From Planctomycetaceae bacterium (GTDB lineage: Bacteria; Planctomycetota; Planctomycetia; Planctomycetales; Planctomycetaceae), in contig JACKHO010000005.1 of the NCBI GenBank assembly GCA_020638955.1, positions 496,001 to 560,000 of the forward strand: a DNA stretch of 64,000 bases, written 5' to 3'. A program made the translations under genes and the position numbers. Below the pieces are notes generated by a model. That model was not told where the DNA came from and searched no databases. It saw only the letters and a list, made by a program, of their open reading frames with translations. Below are positions 19,002-27,432 of the stretch, piece by piece. The stretch's first letter is position 1. Each line of letters starts with the position of its first letter.

Positions 19002-19086
19002 CAATTTCCTAACTCCTGAATCCTGGCTCCTCCCTCCACCACCAAATTCGACGCCGCACAAAACCGGCACTCAATCGCCACTGCCC

Positions 19087-19890
19087 ATGTCCAGTAAACC
19101 TCCCCCACGAATGACCGTACCCGACTTTGTTCAAGCCAAGTCGGAAGGGCGTCGTCTGGCCATGTTGACCGCTTACGATTTCCTGACCGCTTCCATTCTG
19201 GATGCTGCCGGAGTCGATTCGCTGCTCGTCGGCGATTCGCTGGGAATGGTTGTGCAGGGACGCGAATCAACATTGCCGGTGACGCTGGAGCAAATGATTT
19301 ACCACGGCGAAATGGTGTCCCGGGCTGCCAAACGTGCCCTGGTCATTGTCGATTTGCCGTTCATGACGTATCAGGTCAGTGCCAAGCAGGCGGTACGCAA
19401 CGCGGGCCGCATACTGAAGGAAACAGGCTGTGCTGCCGTCAAACTGGAAGGTGGAGAACAGCAGGCGAAAACCATTGCCGCACTCGCAGCGTGTGACCTT
19501 CCTGTCGTCGCACACGTGGGGATGCGACCTCAATCCATTCGCAAGTATGGCAGGATGTCGGCCATCCAACGTGATGAACAACAACTTCTTGCCGACGCCA
19601 AGGCCGCCGAAGCAGCGGGGGCTTTCGCAGTGGTCCTCGAACTCATTCCGCAGTCCATTGCGAAGCAAATCACCGAAGAATTGAGCATTCCCACGATTGG
19701 CATTGGCGCCGGTCCGCATTGCGACGGTCAGGTGCTCGTCACTCCCGACATGCTCGGCCTCAGCGGATTCAAACCCCGCTTTGTTAAACAATACGGCGAC
19801 CTGCAGGGCGCCATTACGTCAGCCGCCACCGCGTACATTAATGACATCCGTGACGGTGAGTTCCCCGCAGCTGAGCACTCGCACGATTAA
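19087..19890 (+). CDS. panB: 3-methyl-2-oxobutanoate hydroxymethyltransferase
   Basis: A 267-residue PanB, the first step of pantothenate synthesis: transfer of a hydroxymethyl group from 5,10-methylene-THF to 2-oxoisovalerate to give ketopantoate. Signature segments are LTAYDFLTA, VGDSLGMVVQG (metal and substrate site), AVKLEGG, VAHVGMRPQS and IGIGAGPHCDGQVLV. Length is standard. It is cytoplasmic. It lies downstream of the AlaC-like gene in the same direction and converges with the MoxR gene 27 bp away. No panC is present in the window. Confidence 0.96.
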   Translation: MSSKPPPRMTVPDFVQAKSEGRRLAMLTAYDFLTASILDAAGVDSLLVGDSLGMVVQGRESTLPVTLEQMIYHGEMVSRAAKRALVIVDLPFMTYQVSAKQAVRNAGRILKETGCAAVKLEGGEQQAKTIAALAACDLPVVAHVGMRPQSIRKYGRMSAIQRDEQQLLADAKAAEAAGAFAVVLELIPQSIAKQITEELSIPTIGIGAGPHCDGQVLVTPDMLGLSGFKPRFVKQYGDLQGAITSAATAYINDIRDGEFPAAEHSHD

Positions 19891-19917
19891 CTGCAATCTG
19901 CTGGCATTCTCTCGCGA

Positions 19918-20928
19918 TTACCGGAAGAACTGGCCAATGCCTGCGGCGTCTTTCTCGTGAGGGCAGGGGACTTCCTTCAGCAGCGTGTCGATGATGTCGT
20001 CCGGTTGAATGCCGTCGGACTCGGCGTGAAATGTGAGAATGAGTCGGTGCCGCAATACCGGCTTCAGTACGGCACGAATATCGCTCCAGGTCGCCACGTT
20101 GCTTTCCTTGATGGCGGCGTGAGCTTTGGCCGCCAGCACGAGAAACTGCGTGGCACGTGGACCGGCTCCCCATCTGACGTAGCGTCGCACATATTCTGAG
20201 GAGGTATCCTCCTTGCGCGTCGCGCGGACCAGGGACATTGCGTAACGCACATCGTGCTCCGCCATGGGAATTTCGTCGATATGTGACTGAAGTTCTCGTA
20301 GTTCTTCGCCCGTTATTACTGGCTCGTGTGACGCATTGTTCGTGCCCCGTGGACGACGGGCAATTTCGAGTTCTTCTGCTTCGCTGGGATAGTTGATTTG
20401 GATTTCCAGCATGAACCGGTCGGCCTGGGCTTCCGGCAGCGGATATGTCCCCTCTTGTTCAATCGGGTTCTGCGTCGCGAGCACAAAGAATGGGGAGGGG
20501 AGTTCGTGCCGCAATCCACCGACGGTGACCTGCTGCTCCTGCATTGCTTCAAGCAAAGCCGCCTGAGTCTTGGGGGGCGTACGGTTGATTTCATCTGCGA
20601 GGACGAGATTGGCAAAAACCGGCCCAGGCAGAAATCGGAGCTGCCGTTCGCCGCTCAGTTTATCCTCGTGCAACACCTCGGTCCCGGTGATGTCCGCGGG
20701 CATTAGGTCGGGTGTGAACTGAATTCGATTGAACGAGAGCCCTAACGCGTCTGAGAGCGCCCGAACCAGCATGGTCTTTGCGAGTCCTGGTACGCCAACC
20801 AGCAATACGTGTCCTCCGGCCAGCAGCGCCACGAGAATTTCGGTGATGACGTCCTCCTGCCCAACAATTCGGTTCGACAGACGTTCGCGAACGCGCTGGC
20901 AGGCGGCATGGACTTGGGAAACGGACAT
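19918..20928 (-). CDS. MoxR-family AAA+ ATPase
   Basis: A 336-residue MoxR ATPase from ATG 20928; a longer frame to 21033 reads through unlikely sequence. Walker A is GVPGLAKT at 45-52, Walker B is VLADEINRTPPK, and sensor I is VLATQNPIEQEGTYPLPEAQ. The C-terminal AAA lid domain includes RYVRWGAGPRATQ. MoxR proteins act as chaperone-like ATPases, usually beside DUF58 and VWA genes. Here neither is adjacent; the nearest VWA gene is 11 kb away and of another type. It is divergent from the SGNH hydrolase at 21140. Confidence 0.93.
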   Translation of the reverse strand: MSVSQVHAACQRVRERLSNRIVGQEDVITEILVALLAGGHVLLVGVPGLAKTMLVRALSDALGLSFNRIQFTPDLMPADITGTEVLHEDKLSGERQLRFLPGPVFANLVLADEINRTPPKTQAALLEAMQEQQVTVGGLRHELPSPFFVLATQNPIEQEGTYPLPEAQADRFMLEIQINYPSEAEELEIARRPRGTNNASHEPVITGEELRELQSHIDEIPMAEHDVRYAMSLVRATRKEDTSSEYVRRYVRWGAGPRATQFLVLAAKAHAAIKESNVATWSDIRAVLKPVLRHRLILTFHAESDGIQPDDIIDTLLKEVPCPHEKDAAGIGQFFR

Positions 20929-21139
20929 GACAACTTGGAACCCATCAGGAGCAATAAGGTGGCAACCAAGTGTACCGATTCGTGCGGTCGGAGGCATGTC
21001 CGGGAGCATTTGCGAACATTCGCTGCCCGACATCAGGTGCCGATTTGACGCTATGACTTTTCACGGAGCGCCGTCTCACGTAGAAGTAGGGGGCAACATT
21101 CGTCAATTTCTGCATCACGTTCGCCAGGAGATACCCGAG

Positions 21140-22234
21140 ATGAAACGACGTCAATTCCTTACCACATGCGGCGCTGCTGGGCTGTTGACGCTTCCGGCCT
21201 TCTATCAGGTGCAGGCACAAGATGCAGAAGTTCAGTGGTTTGATGTCCGTGACTGGGGTGTGGAAGGGAAGGGCTGGAACGATACCGCGAAATACTTCGA
21301 CCGCCTCCCCGCCAAGGCCGAAGGAGTGGTGCGTCCGCCGGTGTGGTCACTGAGTCGCCACTCGGCTGGCATGCTCGTGCGTTTCCGGACGAACGCCACC
21401 ACCATTCACATTGACCACGAAGTCACGTCACCCAGCCTGGCGATGCCGCACATGCCCGCCACCGGAGTGAGCGGTCTCGATTTGTACGCCGAGGATGAAC
21501 AAGGAGTCTGGAAGTGGGTTTCCGTGTCAAAGCCAACGGCCAAGCGAATGGAAACGAAGCTCATTGAAGGGCTCATTCCCGGTACCCGCAATTACACCAT
21601 CTACCTTCCGCTCTACAATGGAACTGAGCACTTGAAAATCGGCGTCCCGGCTGGCGCAGAGTTCGAACCCATTCTGCCGCGAACCGAAAAGCCCATCGTG
21701 TTTTATGGCACGTCAATTACTCACGGGGCCTGTGCTTCGCGTCCCGGAATGCCGCATCCCGCCATCCTTGGTCGACGCCTGAACAGGCCGGTCATCAACC
21801 TCGGCTTCTCGGGCAACGGTCGGATGGAACCAGAGGTCGCCGCGCTGCTGGCCGAACTCGATCCTGCGGTTTTCGTCATCGATTGCCTGCCCAATATGCC
21901 CGGACCGGAAGTCGCGGAACGGGCTGAACCGCTGGTGCGAACACTGCGAGAGGCACGCCCGGATACGCCCATGGTTCTGGTTGAGGACCGCACTTATCCC
22001 AATGCTCCATTCATTCAGTCGAAACAGGATCGTCATGCTGGCAGCCGGGCGGCATTCCAAAAGGCGTACCAAAACCTCCAGGATGCCGGCTTTGACAAGC
22101 TATACTACGTAGAAGGGGAATCCCTGCTGGGAGCCGATCGGGACGATACGACCGATGGTTCTCATCCTTCGGACCTCGGATTCTTCCGACAGGCCGATAC
22201 GCTGGAACCCTTTTTGCGAAAAGCACTTAGCTGA
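21140..22234 (+). CDS. exported SGNH/GDSL hydrolase with GxDLY domain
   Basis: A 364-residue predicted Tat-exported esterase (MKRRQFL twin-arginine start, cleavage near VQAQ at residue 26). The N-terminal beta-sandwich domain contains GLDLY at 112-116, the mark of the GxDLY domain found before SGNH hydrolases. The catalytic domain has FYGTSITHG with nucleophile Ser192 and the C-terminal block DGSHPSDLG with Asp339 and His342. The family includes carbohydrate esterases that deacetylate plant or algal polysaccharides. GGAG lies 12 nt before ATG 21140, which fixes the start. Substrate is not determined. Confidence 0.88.
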   Translation: MKRRQFLTTCGAAGLLTLPAFYQVQAQDAEVQWFDVRDWGVEGKGWNDTAKYFDRLPAKAEGVVRPPVWSLSRHSAGMLVRFRTNATTIHIDHEVTSPSLAMPHMPATGVSGLDLYAEDEQGVWKWVSVSKPTAKRMETKLIEGLIPGTRNYTIYLPLYNGTEHLKIGVPAGAEFEPILPRTEKPIVFYGTSITHGACASRPGMPHPAILGRRLNRPVINLGFSGNGRMEPEVAALLAELDPAVFVIDCLPNMPGPEVAERAEPLVRTLREARPDTPMVLVEDRTYPNAPFIQSKQDRHAGSRAAFQKAYQNLQDAGFDKLYYVEGESLLGADRDDTTDGSHPSDLGFFRQADTLEPFLRKALS

Positions 22235-22305
22235 TGCAGAATCAGCCAGTTCGGCTTGACATTACGATACCGTTAGTTGACAGTTATGGAAGACGTACGT
22301 TACGT

Positions 22306-22467
22306 TCATAGGACGCGCATGCCGAAATTGATGCATTGGTCGCGCGGCATCACCACCAGTTCAATTGCAAACACTCGTTTGATCCCATCTCGAATCAGCG
22401 ACTGCTGAATGTATTTGGCCGCCTCGGTCTCCCGGAGTTCACGGAATGTTTCAGGCAGAATTGAAGG
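22306..22467 (-). pseudogene. possible 3' remnant of a gene
   Basis: On the minus strand a 53-codon open stretch ends at a TGA (22306-22308). It reads like a protein C-terminus: charged helix-like RELRETEAAKYIQQSLI, then a strand-like FAIELVVMP, then CINFGMRVL. There is no plausible start, a stop lies just upstream, and it overlaps the FHA gene start. It may be the tail of a deleted gene or chance antisense composition. Confidence 0.25.
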
Positions 22468-23348
22468 TCACATCAGGCAAGCAGGCCGGGAACGCCATCC
22501 CATTACCCCCGGGAAAATTCCTGGTCGGTCGGGAAGAGGACTGCCATTTGCGGCCGAATTCTGACATGGTAAGTCGCCACCACTGTGTGTTCACCATTGA
22601 TGAATACGCGTGCCGCCTGCGGGACTTGGGAAGCACCAACGGTACCATTGTGAATGACGAGCGAATTCGCGGTGCCGTCGTTCTAAAAAATGGAGACCGT
22701 GTCGCCATTGGCAAGCTGACCTTCGAAGTGGTCATTCATGACGGCGAAGGAACGGAAACGAAAACGAATATCTCGCTGGAATCCGAAACCGCGACCGATC
22801 TCCCCAAGGAACTGCCAGTCGATCCACCAGTCGGGCAGGTCATCGAGAGTGACACCTCGGCGGGCGGAACGGAACCCTCGACAATGGACACCTTGCTGGA
22901 AATGCCAGCGATGCCCGCTGAACAAGCGCCACCGGCTGGAGACACCGCGTTTGCTATGCCTCAGCAGATGCCGGGAATGCCCATGCAGCCACCCGTTGGC
23001 TATCCCATGGGATATCCACAGCAATACATGCCGTATGGCTACCCGCAAATGGGTTACCCGCCGCAAATGGGGTATCCACCTCAAATGGGTTACCCACCGC
23101 AAATGGGATACGGCATGCCTGGGCAGGTTCCCATGCAGCAAATGCCACCGGAACCTGCCGCACCACCCGCGGGTGAAACTCAGCAACTCGAAATTCGCTT
23201 GCCCGATCCTTCAGAAACTGGCGCTAAGGCGCCGGAACCGAAACCTGAAGGCGAGAAGAAAGACGCCAAGAAGGAAGTCAAAAGCAGCGACGCTGTGGGC
23301 GACGTTATTAACAAGTATTTGAATCGCCGTCCCAATTTGGGTGAGTAG
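22446..23348 (+). CDS. FHA domain protein with Met/Gly/Tyr/Pro-rich repeats
   Basis: A 300-residue cytoplasmic protein. Residues 1-95 form an FHA phosphothreonine-binding domain with the classic contacts: GRE at 28-30, SRHH at 43-46 and LGSTNGT at 61-67. After an acidic linker (about 96-175) comes a low-complexity segment with tandem GYPPQM hexapeptides. A Lys/Glu-rich stretch and a conserved-looking tail (start VGDVINKYLNRRP) end the protein. FHA proteins read Ser/Thr kinase signals, and planctomycetes have many such kinases, though none is nearby. The repeats resemble flexible Pro/Tyr-rich tethers. Confidence 0.88.
   Translation: MFQAELKVTSGKQAGNAIPLPPGKFLVGREEDCHLRPNSDMVSRHHCVFTIDEYACRLRDLGSTNGTIVNDERIRGAVVLKNGDRVAIGKLTFEVVIHDGEGTETKTNISLESETATDLPKELPVDPPVGQVIESDTSAGGTEPSTMDTLLEMPAMPAEQAPPAGDTAFAMPQQMPGMPMQPPVGYPMGYPQQYMPYGYPQMGYPPQMGYPPQMGYPPQMGYGMPGQVPMQQMPPEPAAPPAGETQQLEIRLPDPSETGAKAPEPKPEGEKKDAKKEVKSSDAVGDVINKYLNRRPNLGE
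23049..23111 (+). repeat. 18-bp in-frame tandem repeat within the FHA gene
   Basis: Three full 18-bp units (23049-23066, 23067-23084, 23085-23102) plus a partial fourth encode Met-Gly-Tyr-Pro-Pro-Gln. Third-position differences show the units are not brand-new copies. Copy number could vary between strains by slippage. Confidence 0.75.
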
Positions 23349-23516
23349 TCCTCAGCCCAATCGATTGCTGTCGCGAGTCCGGTATGCCCTCCTGCGCATT
23401 GAGTGTGTGAGAAGTATTCACCTCAACCTGGCGCCATTCTAATGTCCAAAACGCTCTCAAAGCGTTGGGCGTTGAAGCTGCACGACACTTGCGGATGACC
23501 AAGTGGAAGAAACGGG

Positions 23517-23624
23517 CTGTCTCTTCGCACCACCGCGCAAGTCTTATTGGGTTTGCCTCGTCGTACAGATCGGGTGGTTGTCCGCAGTTGACTCACGCGG
23601 AGGCGCGGGGATCGCAGAGGGGGT
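23517..23624. repeat. dispersed CTCCGCG/CACGCGGAG repeat, copy 1
   Basis: Shares a core of about 80 bp with copy 2 (24091-24200), differing at roughly ten positions: TATTGGGT, TGCCTCGTCGT, CAGATCGGGTGGTTGT, then ACTCACGCGGAG, GCGCGGGGAT and GAGGGGG. The left inverted arm is degraded here. No transposase is encoded. Confidence 0.7.
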
Positions 23625-23694
23625 GATGGAATTGGGTGAAATCACCGGTGCTGTCATTGATAATGCCATGAAGGCTTATTGCGAGAGGGCGTAG
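23623..23694 (+). pseudogene. truncated start of a GxxExxxY-family gene
   Basis: Immediately after repeat copy 1, ATG 23626 opens a short frame whose product begins MELGEITGAVIDNAMKAY and stops after 22 codons (TAG 23692-23694). GxxExxxY (PDDEXK_3-like) proteins typically begin in this way, with a helix of the type ELxxIxxxVIxxAMxVH. Their genes are often preceded by repeats of this kind. Here the conserved core is gone, so it is a remnant. Assignment rests on a short segment. Confidence 0.4.
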
Positions 23695-23755
23695 GCCGTG
23701 ACGAGTTCAGCCATTTGAGAGTTGATACGGCAATGCTGGGATGCGCCTTTGGGAC

Positions 23756-24064
23756 CTAAGTTTCTCTTCGCAGCCAGAACCATGAAATCGGTCCTAGGGC
23801 AATCATGACAGCGCCAAACACGATTAAGCAAATCGAGGTGACGTCGATAATTCCAATGAGAGTTTGGGAACCCCGACCGGCGTGCAGCCCTTGAGAGAAA
23901 TTACAGCCGGCAACACCAGCGATCAGCGAGAGTCCGCCAATCCACATGCAACGCTGAGACCACTTCCTGCGAGCGTCCTGCAGTTCGCGAATTCGGTCCG
24001 CGAACGACGAGACGCCCGGCGCGCAATCTGTGGATTCGCTGGTAGCTTGATGGGTGTCGTGCAT
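23756..24064 (-). CDS. small two-helix membrane protein
   Basis: A 102-residue protein from ATG 24064. The N-terminal 40 residues are soluble and basic/acidic mixed (RIRELQDARRKWSQR). Two membrane helices follow at about 40-58 (MWIGGLSLIAGVAG) and 72-96 (IIDVTSICLIVFGAV), and the protein ends in LRRET. No family is recognised. Repeat copy 2 lies just upstream in the likely promoter region, so its expression may be affected. It could share an origin with the next gene, also a small membrane protein. Confidence 0.6.
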   Translation of the reverse strand: MHDTHQATSESTDCAPGVSSFADRIRELQDARRKWSQRCMWIGGLSLIAGVAGCNFSQGLHAGRGSQTLIGIIDVTSICLIVFGAVMIALGPISWFWLRRET

Positions 24065-24090
24065 TCGCAGTTCCAGCCTAAAGGTCTGTC

Positions 24091-24200
24091 TCTCCGTGTC
24101 TCCGCGCCTCCGCGTGAGTCATATTGGGTGTGCCTCGTCGTGCAGATCGGGTGGTTGTCTGCAGTAGACTCACGCGGAGACGCGGGGATAGCGGAGGGGG
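24091..24200. repeat. dispersed CTCCGCG/CACGCGGAG repeat, copy 2 (most complete)
   Basis: A 13-bp perfect inverted repeat, CTCCGCGTGAGTC (24108-24120) and GACTCACGCGGAG (24167-24179), encloses 46 bp. Extra CTCCG-type units flank it on the left and a GCGGGGAT/GCGGAGGGGG tail on the right. It matches copy 1 closely in the core and copy 3 (49468-49564) at the arms. It is probably a non-autonomous, non-coding element. Confidence 0.75.
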
Positions 24201-24232
24201 CCTGCGTAGGGAACTATCGAGGCACGGAATCT

Positions 24233-24796
24233 TTAAACGTTACTTGCAGGGTTAGGCTGATCCGCCGCGGTAGATGGCTGACGACGCACCAGTAAGCCGA
24301 ATACACCGATGAGAACACCTGCCAGACCCACAATAATGCCCACTGCGAAGCCGCCCAGACGCGACCACAGTTCCTGCTTCATCGTGCGACTGGATACGGT
24401 GACAATTCTCTCTCGTCCCACGCTGTCGATATCCACTCGGATGGTTGTCGCTGAGGGAACGTCAATAAAGCCAACGCTCGTCTTTGCATTGTTACCAATG
24501 CTCCAGCTATGCGAGGCGTCAGGAACAAACGCAAGTTCGGTTCCGTCAGCGTCACGAACCGTAACCGTTGCTTCATTCGGCCAATCGGCAGGATATTTCA
24601 CTCGCTCGCCTTCGAAATTCGTCCAGTGATTGTCCCAGACGTAGTAGCGTCCGGGCAAATCGATGTCAGCAGTGATGGTGCCCGGCACTTTCGTCTGCGG
24701 TTCAAGTGCCTCTCCGCCGATCAATCGGATCAACGTGAAAACAAAGATCGCGATGCCGAGCACAATCATCACGAGACCGGTAGTGGCAATGCGCAT
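24233..24796 (-). CDS. membrane-anchored protein with two flanking helices
   Basis: A 187-residue protein from ATG 24796; a frame from 24913 adds 39 residues before the first helix. Helix 1 (about 2-26, start MRIATTGLVMIVLG) and helix 2 (about 147-172, start GGFAVGIIVGLAGV) bracket a beta-rich domain of about 110 residues. That domain has Tyr/Trp motifs (GRYYVWDNHWTNFEG) and probably faces the periplasm. It resembles envelope proteins with a beta-sandwich between two helices, but I cannot name the family. The short tail is Gln/Asn/Pro-rich. Confidence 0.65.
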   Translation of the reverse strand: MRIATTGLVMIVLGIAIFVFTLIRLIGGEALEPQTKVPGTITADIDLPGRYYVWDNHWTNFEGERVKYPADWPNEATVTVRDADGTELAFVPDASHSWSIGNNAKTSVGFIDVPSATTIRVDIDSVGRERIVTVSSRTMKQELWSRLGGFAVGIIVGLAGVLIGVFGLLVRRQPSTAADQPNPASNV

Positions 24797-24981
24797 CAGT
24801 AGTTCACTCGTTGAGGTCTGGAGTTGGTGACGTTCCAATCGGAGGCGTTGTCCAATCGGGCGAACAATACCTCCGACCTGCATGCCAGTGGAACATCGAT
24901 CAGCGTCGGCCATCAGCGTGAACTGACTGATGGAGCCTTCACGACATGAACGATGAATTCGACATGTCCAGCTTGTACCGC

Positions 24982-25004
24982 AAAAAGCTGGGACGAGTCC
25001 CAGC
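24982..25004 (-). terminator. rho-independent terminator built from a GCTGGGAC palindrome
   Basis: Read on the minus strand, the lipoprotein stop (25007-25005) is followed at once by GCTGGGAC-TC-GTCCCAGC and then TTTTT. A nearly identical palindrome lies at 61080-61097 behind metY, so the stem also belongs to a dispersed repeat. Confidence 0.75.
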
Positions 25005-25664
25005 CTAGGGGGCTGGTATCACAAGTGTGAGGCTGTTTTTGGAAAGCTTGTTGATCTCAGCCGCCGTTTCAGCGTCGAGATAGTACAAGACCATAGCTTG
25101 GCCGTTGTCCTTTGAGTAAAACCGGCATCCATCACGCTCGATTTCATCCATCACGTACGACAATGTTAACGTGTCCGCCCAATCATCATTGACCTCGATT
25201 GTCCATTCACGGTTATTGCCATCAATGGTGTACTTGAGCCATGCTTTTCCAGAATCGAGGTCAACAAAGTCAGTTGCGTTTGAGATCAAGTCAGGTTGGC
25301 TTGCAACGTCACAGAGGCGTTTTACGATACTGACGTAATCACCGGTCTGATTGATGCATTCTGTGTCGAAGTTCCAAACGCGAGAGCATATTTGCCGCCC
25401 CCACGGTTCGCGTTCGACTTCGGCGCCCAGCATGAAGAGCAGCAAATCAAACGGCTTGCTTTCGTAGGCGTCTCTGTCGAATGAATAGAGCAAGTCGTCG
25501 ATGGTGACGCCGTCGTTGAGCTTGATTCCGCAGGATGCAAGTTTGGCAAGTTGTTCTTCAAGCGTCATTTTGTGGGGTGCGATTGCTGGCTCGGTTGGTG
25601 TTGGTGGTGAGTCGGGACCGCAGCCAACGAGTACGATGACGGCTATCAAGAACGCATATCGCAT
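25005..25664 (-). CDS. hypothetical lipoprotein
   Basis: A 219-residue protein from ATG 25664; the frame from 25736 would bury the signal. MRYAFLIAVIVLVGC is a compact lipoprotein signal with the acylated Cys at 15, followed by a Pro/Thr-rich spacer. The mature domain is acidic and mixed alpha/beta. It has ASCGIKLNDGVTIDDLL near the start, then WNFDTECINQTGDYVSIVKR, and Cys residues that could form a disulfide. No named domain is recognised. The gene ends in a strong terminator and is separate from the sulfur operon upstream. Confidence 0.7.
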   Translation of the reverse strand: MRYAFLIAVIVLVGCGPDSPPTPTEPAIAPHKMTLEEQLAKLASCGIKLNDGVTIDDLLYSFDRDAYESKPFDLLLFMLGAEVEREPWGRQICSRVWNFDTECINQTGDYVSIVKRLCDVASQPDLISNATDFVDLDSGKAWLKYTIDGNNREWTIEVNDDWADTLTLSYVMDEIERDGCRFYSKDNGQAMVLYYLDAETAAEINKLSKNSLTLVIPAP

Positions 25665-25928
25665 GATGGCGTGCTGGCTTTGTGGCATAACTTGTTTTTC
25701 TACAGAACAATTCTGCCTTTCCCTGCCGATTCTCACGGGAATTCTCGTCGAAAGACAGGTTGTACAACGTCATCGATTGATATCAAGGCTGTGTTCGCGG
25801 GTCAATCAGATTACTGTCTGGTGGAAGAGTTTGTAGAACCGCCTGAAAACAAACATACCCACGTTGCAGAACAACGTGGGCATGAGGCGAAGTTGGAGAG
25901 CGTTCGCTTTGTTGCTGGAAGTGGGCAA

Positions 25929-27371
25929 TCAGTGAGTCAGTGAGCAGGCGGGGGCGGACTCGGGGATTGTGGTGATTTCCACCGGAAGGCCAGCGGCGGT
26001 CCAGGCGTTGTAGCCGCCGATGATGTCGACCACGTCGAATCCGTGGGCTTGCAGCAGACTGGTGGCAATGGCCGAGCGGCCGCCGGCCTGGCAGAGCAAT
26101 CCGTAGCGCTGCTCGTGATCCAGACTGCCGAGGTTCTTGGAGAGTTTCCCCAAGAACTGGTATTCGGCAGCGGGGACGTGTCCTGATTCCCATTCCAGTT
26201 GCGAACGCACATCCAGGATTTTCAAATCACCAGCGTTTGCCTGGGCGGCGGCCTCTTGTGACGTTAGCCGGGGAAAGCTTTGCACGAGCATGCCTCCTGC
26301 GACGACTTCGTCGCGGTCAAACACACCGGCGAGATTGTCGACTCCAATCTTCAGCAGCACGCGCGTCGCCTCTGCAACTTGCGAAGGTTCTGCAATGAGG
26401 TACGTCGGCTTCGAGTAATCGACGAGCCATCCCGCCCAGCCAGCGAGCATGTGAACCGGAATGTTCAATGTACCGGGGACATGACCTTCGGCAAAGCGGC
26501 GGGCGGGCGCCAGGTCGATGACGTTGGCGTCACTGACGACGGCGGAAAGTTCGCTGACGTTTTTCCGTTCTGGTAAATGGTTGGGACCAAGGACCAGCGG
26601 GCCTTCCTTGTTGACCCGTTTCATGACGGCGAAATACTTCGGCGCCTCGGGCTGCTCCGACAGAATGTACGTGACAAACTCGTCCTCGTCGGTGAATTGC
26701 AGGGCGGGGTTGTACCGCTTTTCGTAACCGACCGTGGACGACGGAATGGCTCCCAGTCCTTTTCCGCAGGCGCTTCCCGCTCCGTGGGCAGGCCAGACCT
26801 GGAGATAATCTGGGAGCGTTTTGAACCGTTCGGCGGAATGAAACAGCGCTCGGGCGCCTGGCTCCGCGGTGCCAGTCAAACCAGCGGCTTCTTCCAGCAA
26901 ATCGGGGCGGCCAATGGAACCGACGAACACGAAGTCGCCGGTGAAAATCCCCATTGGTTCGGAGGCGCCGCCACCTTCATCAGTCAGCAGGAACGAAATG
27001 CTCTCGGGAGTGTGTCCCGGTGTATGCATCACACGGAATTTCAAGTTGCCAATCGGGAACTCATCGCCGTCTTTGAGTAACTGGTGGTCATACGGATCGA
27101 GGTACTTGTACTTCCATTCCGCAGGTCCTTCATCGGAGACGTACAACTTCGCTCCCACGCGAGCCGCGAGTTCGCGGGCTCCGGAAACGTAGTCGGCGTG
27201 AATGTGGGTTTCGGCCACGGCGATGAGTTTCAGACCTTCCTGCTCGGCTGCCTGCAGGTATTGGTCGATGTCGCGTCCAGGATCGACGACGAGCGCCGTT
27301 CCGCAACGTTGACAGCCCACCAGATACGACGCATGCGCCAGAGATTTGTCATAGAAATACTTGAGTAACAT
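25929..27371 (-). CDS. persulfide dioxygenase-like MBL-fold protein fused to two rhodanese domains
   Basis: A 480-residue fusion like CstB. Residues about 1-245 are a metallo-beta-lactamase-fold persulfide dioxygenase: THIHAD at 55-60, HTPGH at 116-120, FTGDFVFVG with Asp146 and a later WPAHGAG His. It would oxidise glutathione or low-molecular-weight persulfide to sulfite. A first rhodanese domain (about 255-350) lacks a catalytic Cys. The second (about 370-470) keeps it at Cys427 in LCQAGGRS. ATG 27371 is chosen because AGGAG lies 8 nt upstream. It is the third gene of an operon with a rhodanese-DUF2892 protein and an ArsR regulator, so its role is probably sulfane-sulfur detoxification. 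Reaction products are inferred. Confidence 0.9.
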   Translation of the reverse strand: MLLKYFYDKSLAHASYLVGCQRCGTALVVDPGRDIDQYLQAAEQEGLKLIAVAETHIHADYVSGARELAARVGAKLYVSDEGPAEWKYKYLDPYDHQLLKDGDEFPIGNLKFRVMHTPGHTPESISFLLTDEGGGASEPMGIFTGDFVFVGSIGRPDLLEEAAGLTGTAEPGARALFHSAERFKTLPDYLQVWPAHGAGSACGKGLGAIPSSTVGYEKRYNPALQFTDEDEFVTYILSEQPEAPKYFAVMKRVNKEGPLVLGPNHLPERKNVSELSAVVSDANVIDLAPARRFAEGHVPGTLNIPVHMLAGWAGWLVDYSKPTYLIAEPSQVAEATRVLLKIGVDNLAGVFDRDEVVAGGMLVQSFPRLTSQEAAAQANAGDLKILDVRSQLEWESGHVPAAEYQFLGKLSKNLGSLDHEQRYGLLCQAGGRSAIATSLLQAHGFDVVDIIGGYNAWTAAGLPVEITTIPESAPACSLTH

Positions 27372-27432
27372 GACTCTCACTCCTGATGGAAAAACAACTG
27401 TTGAATTCGTTCACGCTGACCGTTCGCTCAAC

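Larger units (their letters stand above)
23349..23755. other. repeat-bearing intergenic region
   Basis: About 400 bp between the FHA gene and a convergent small membrane protein. It holds copy 1 of the CTCCGCG/CACGCGGAG repeat (23517-23624). This is followed directly by a short in-frame segment that looks like the start of a GxxExxxY-family gene (23623-23694). Nothing else is recognised. Confidence 0.55.

Noticed and set aside
23503..23694. 63-codon frame through repeat copy 1
   Set aside because: Most of it is the non-coding repeat; only the last 23 codons resemble the start of a GxxExxxY gene, kept as a remnant.
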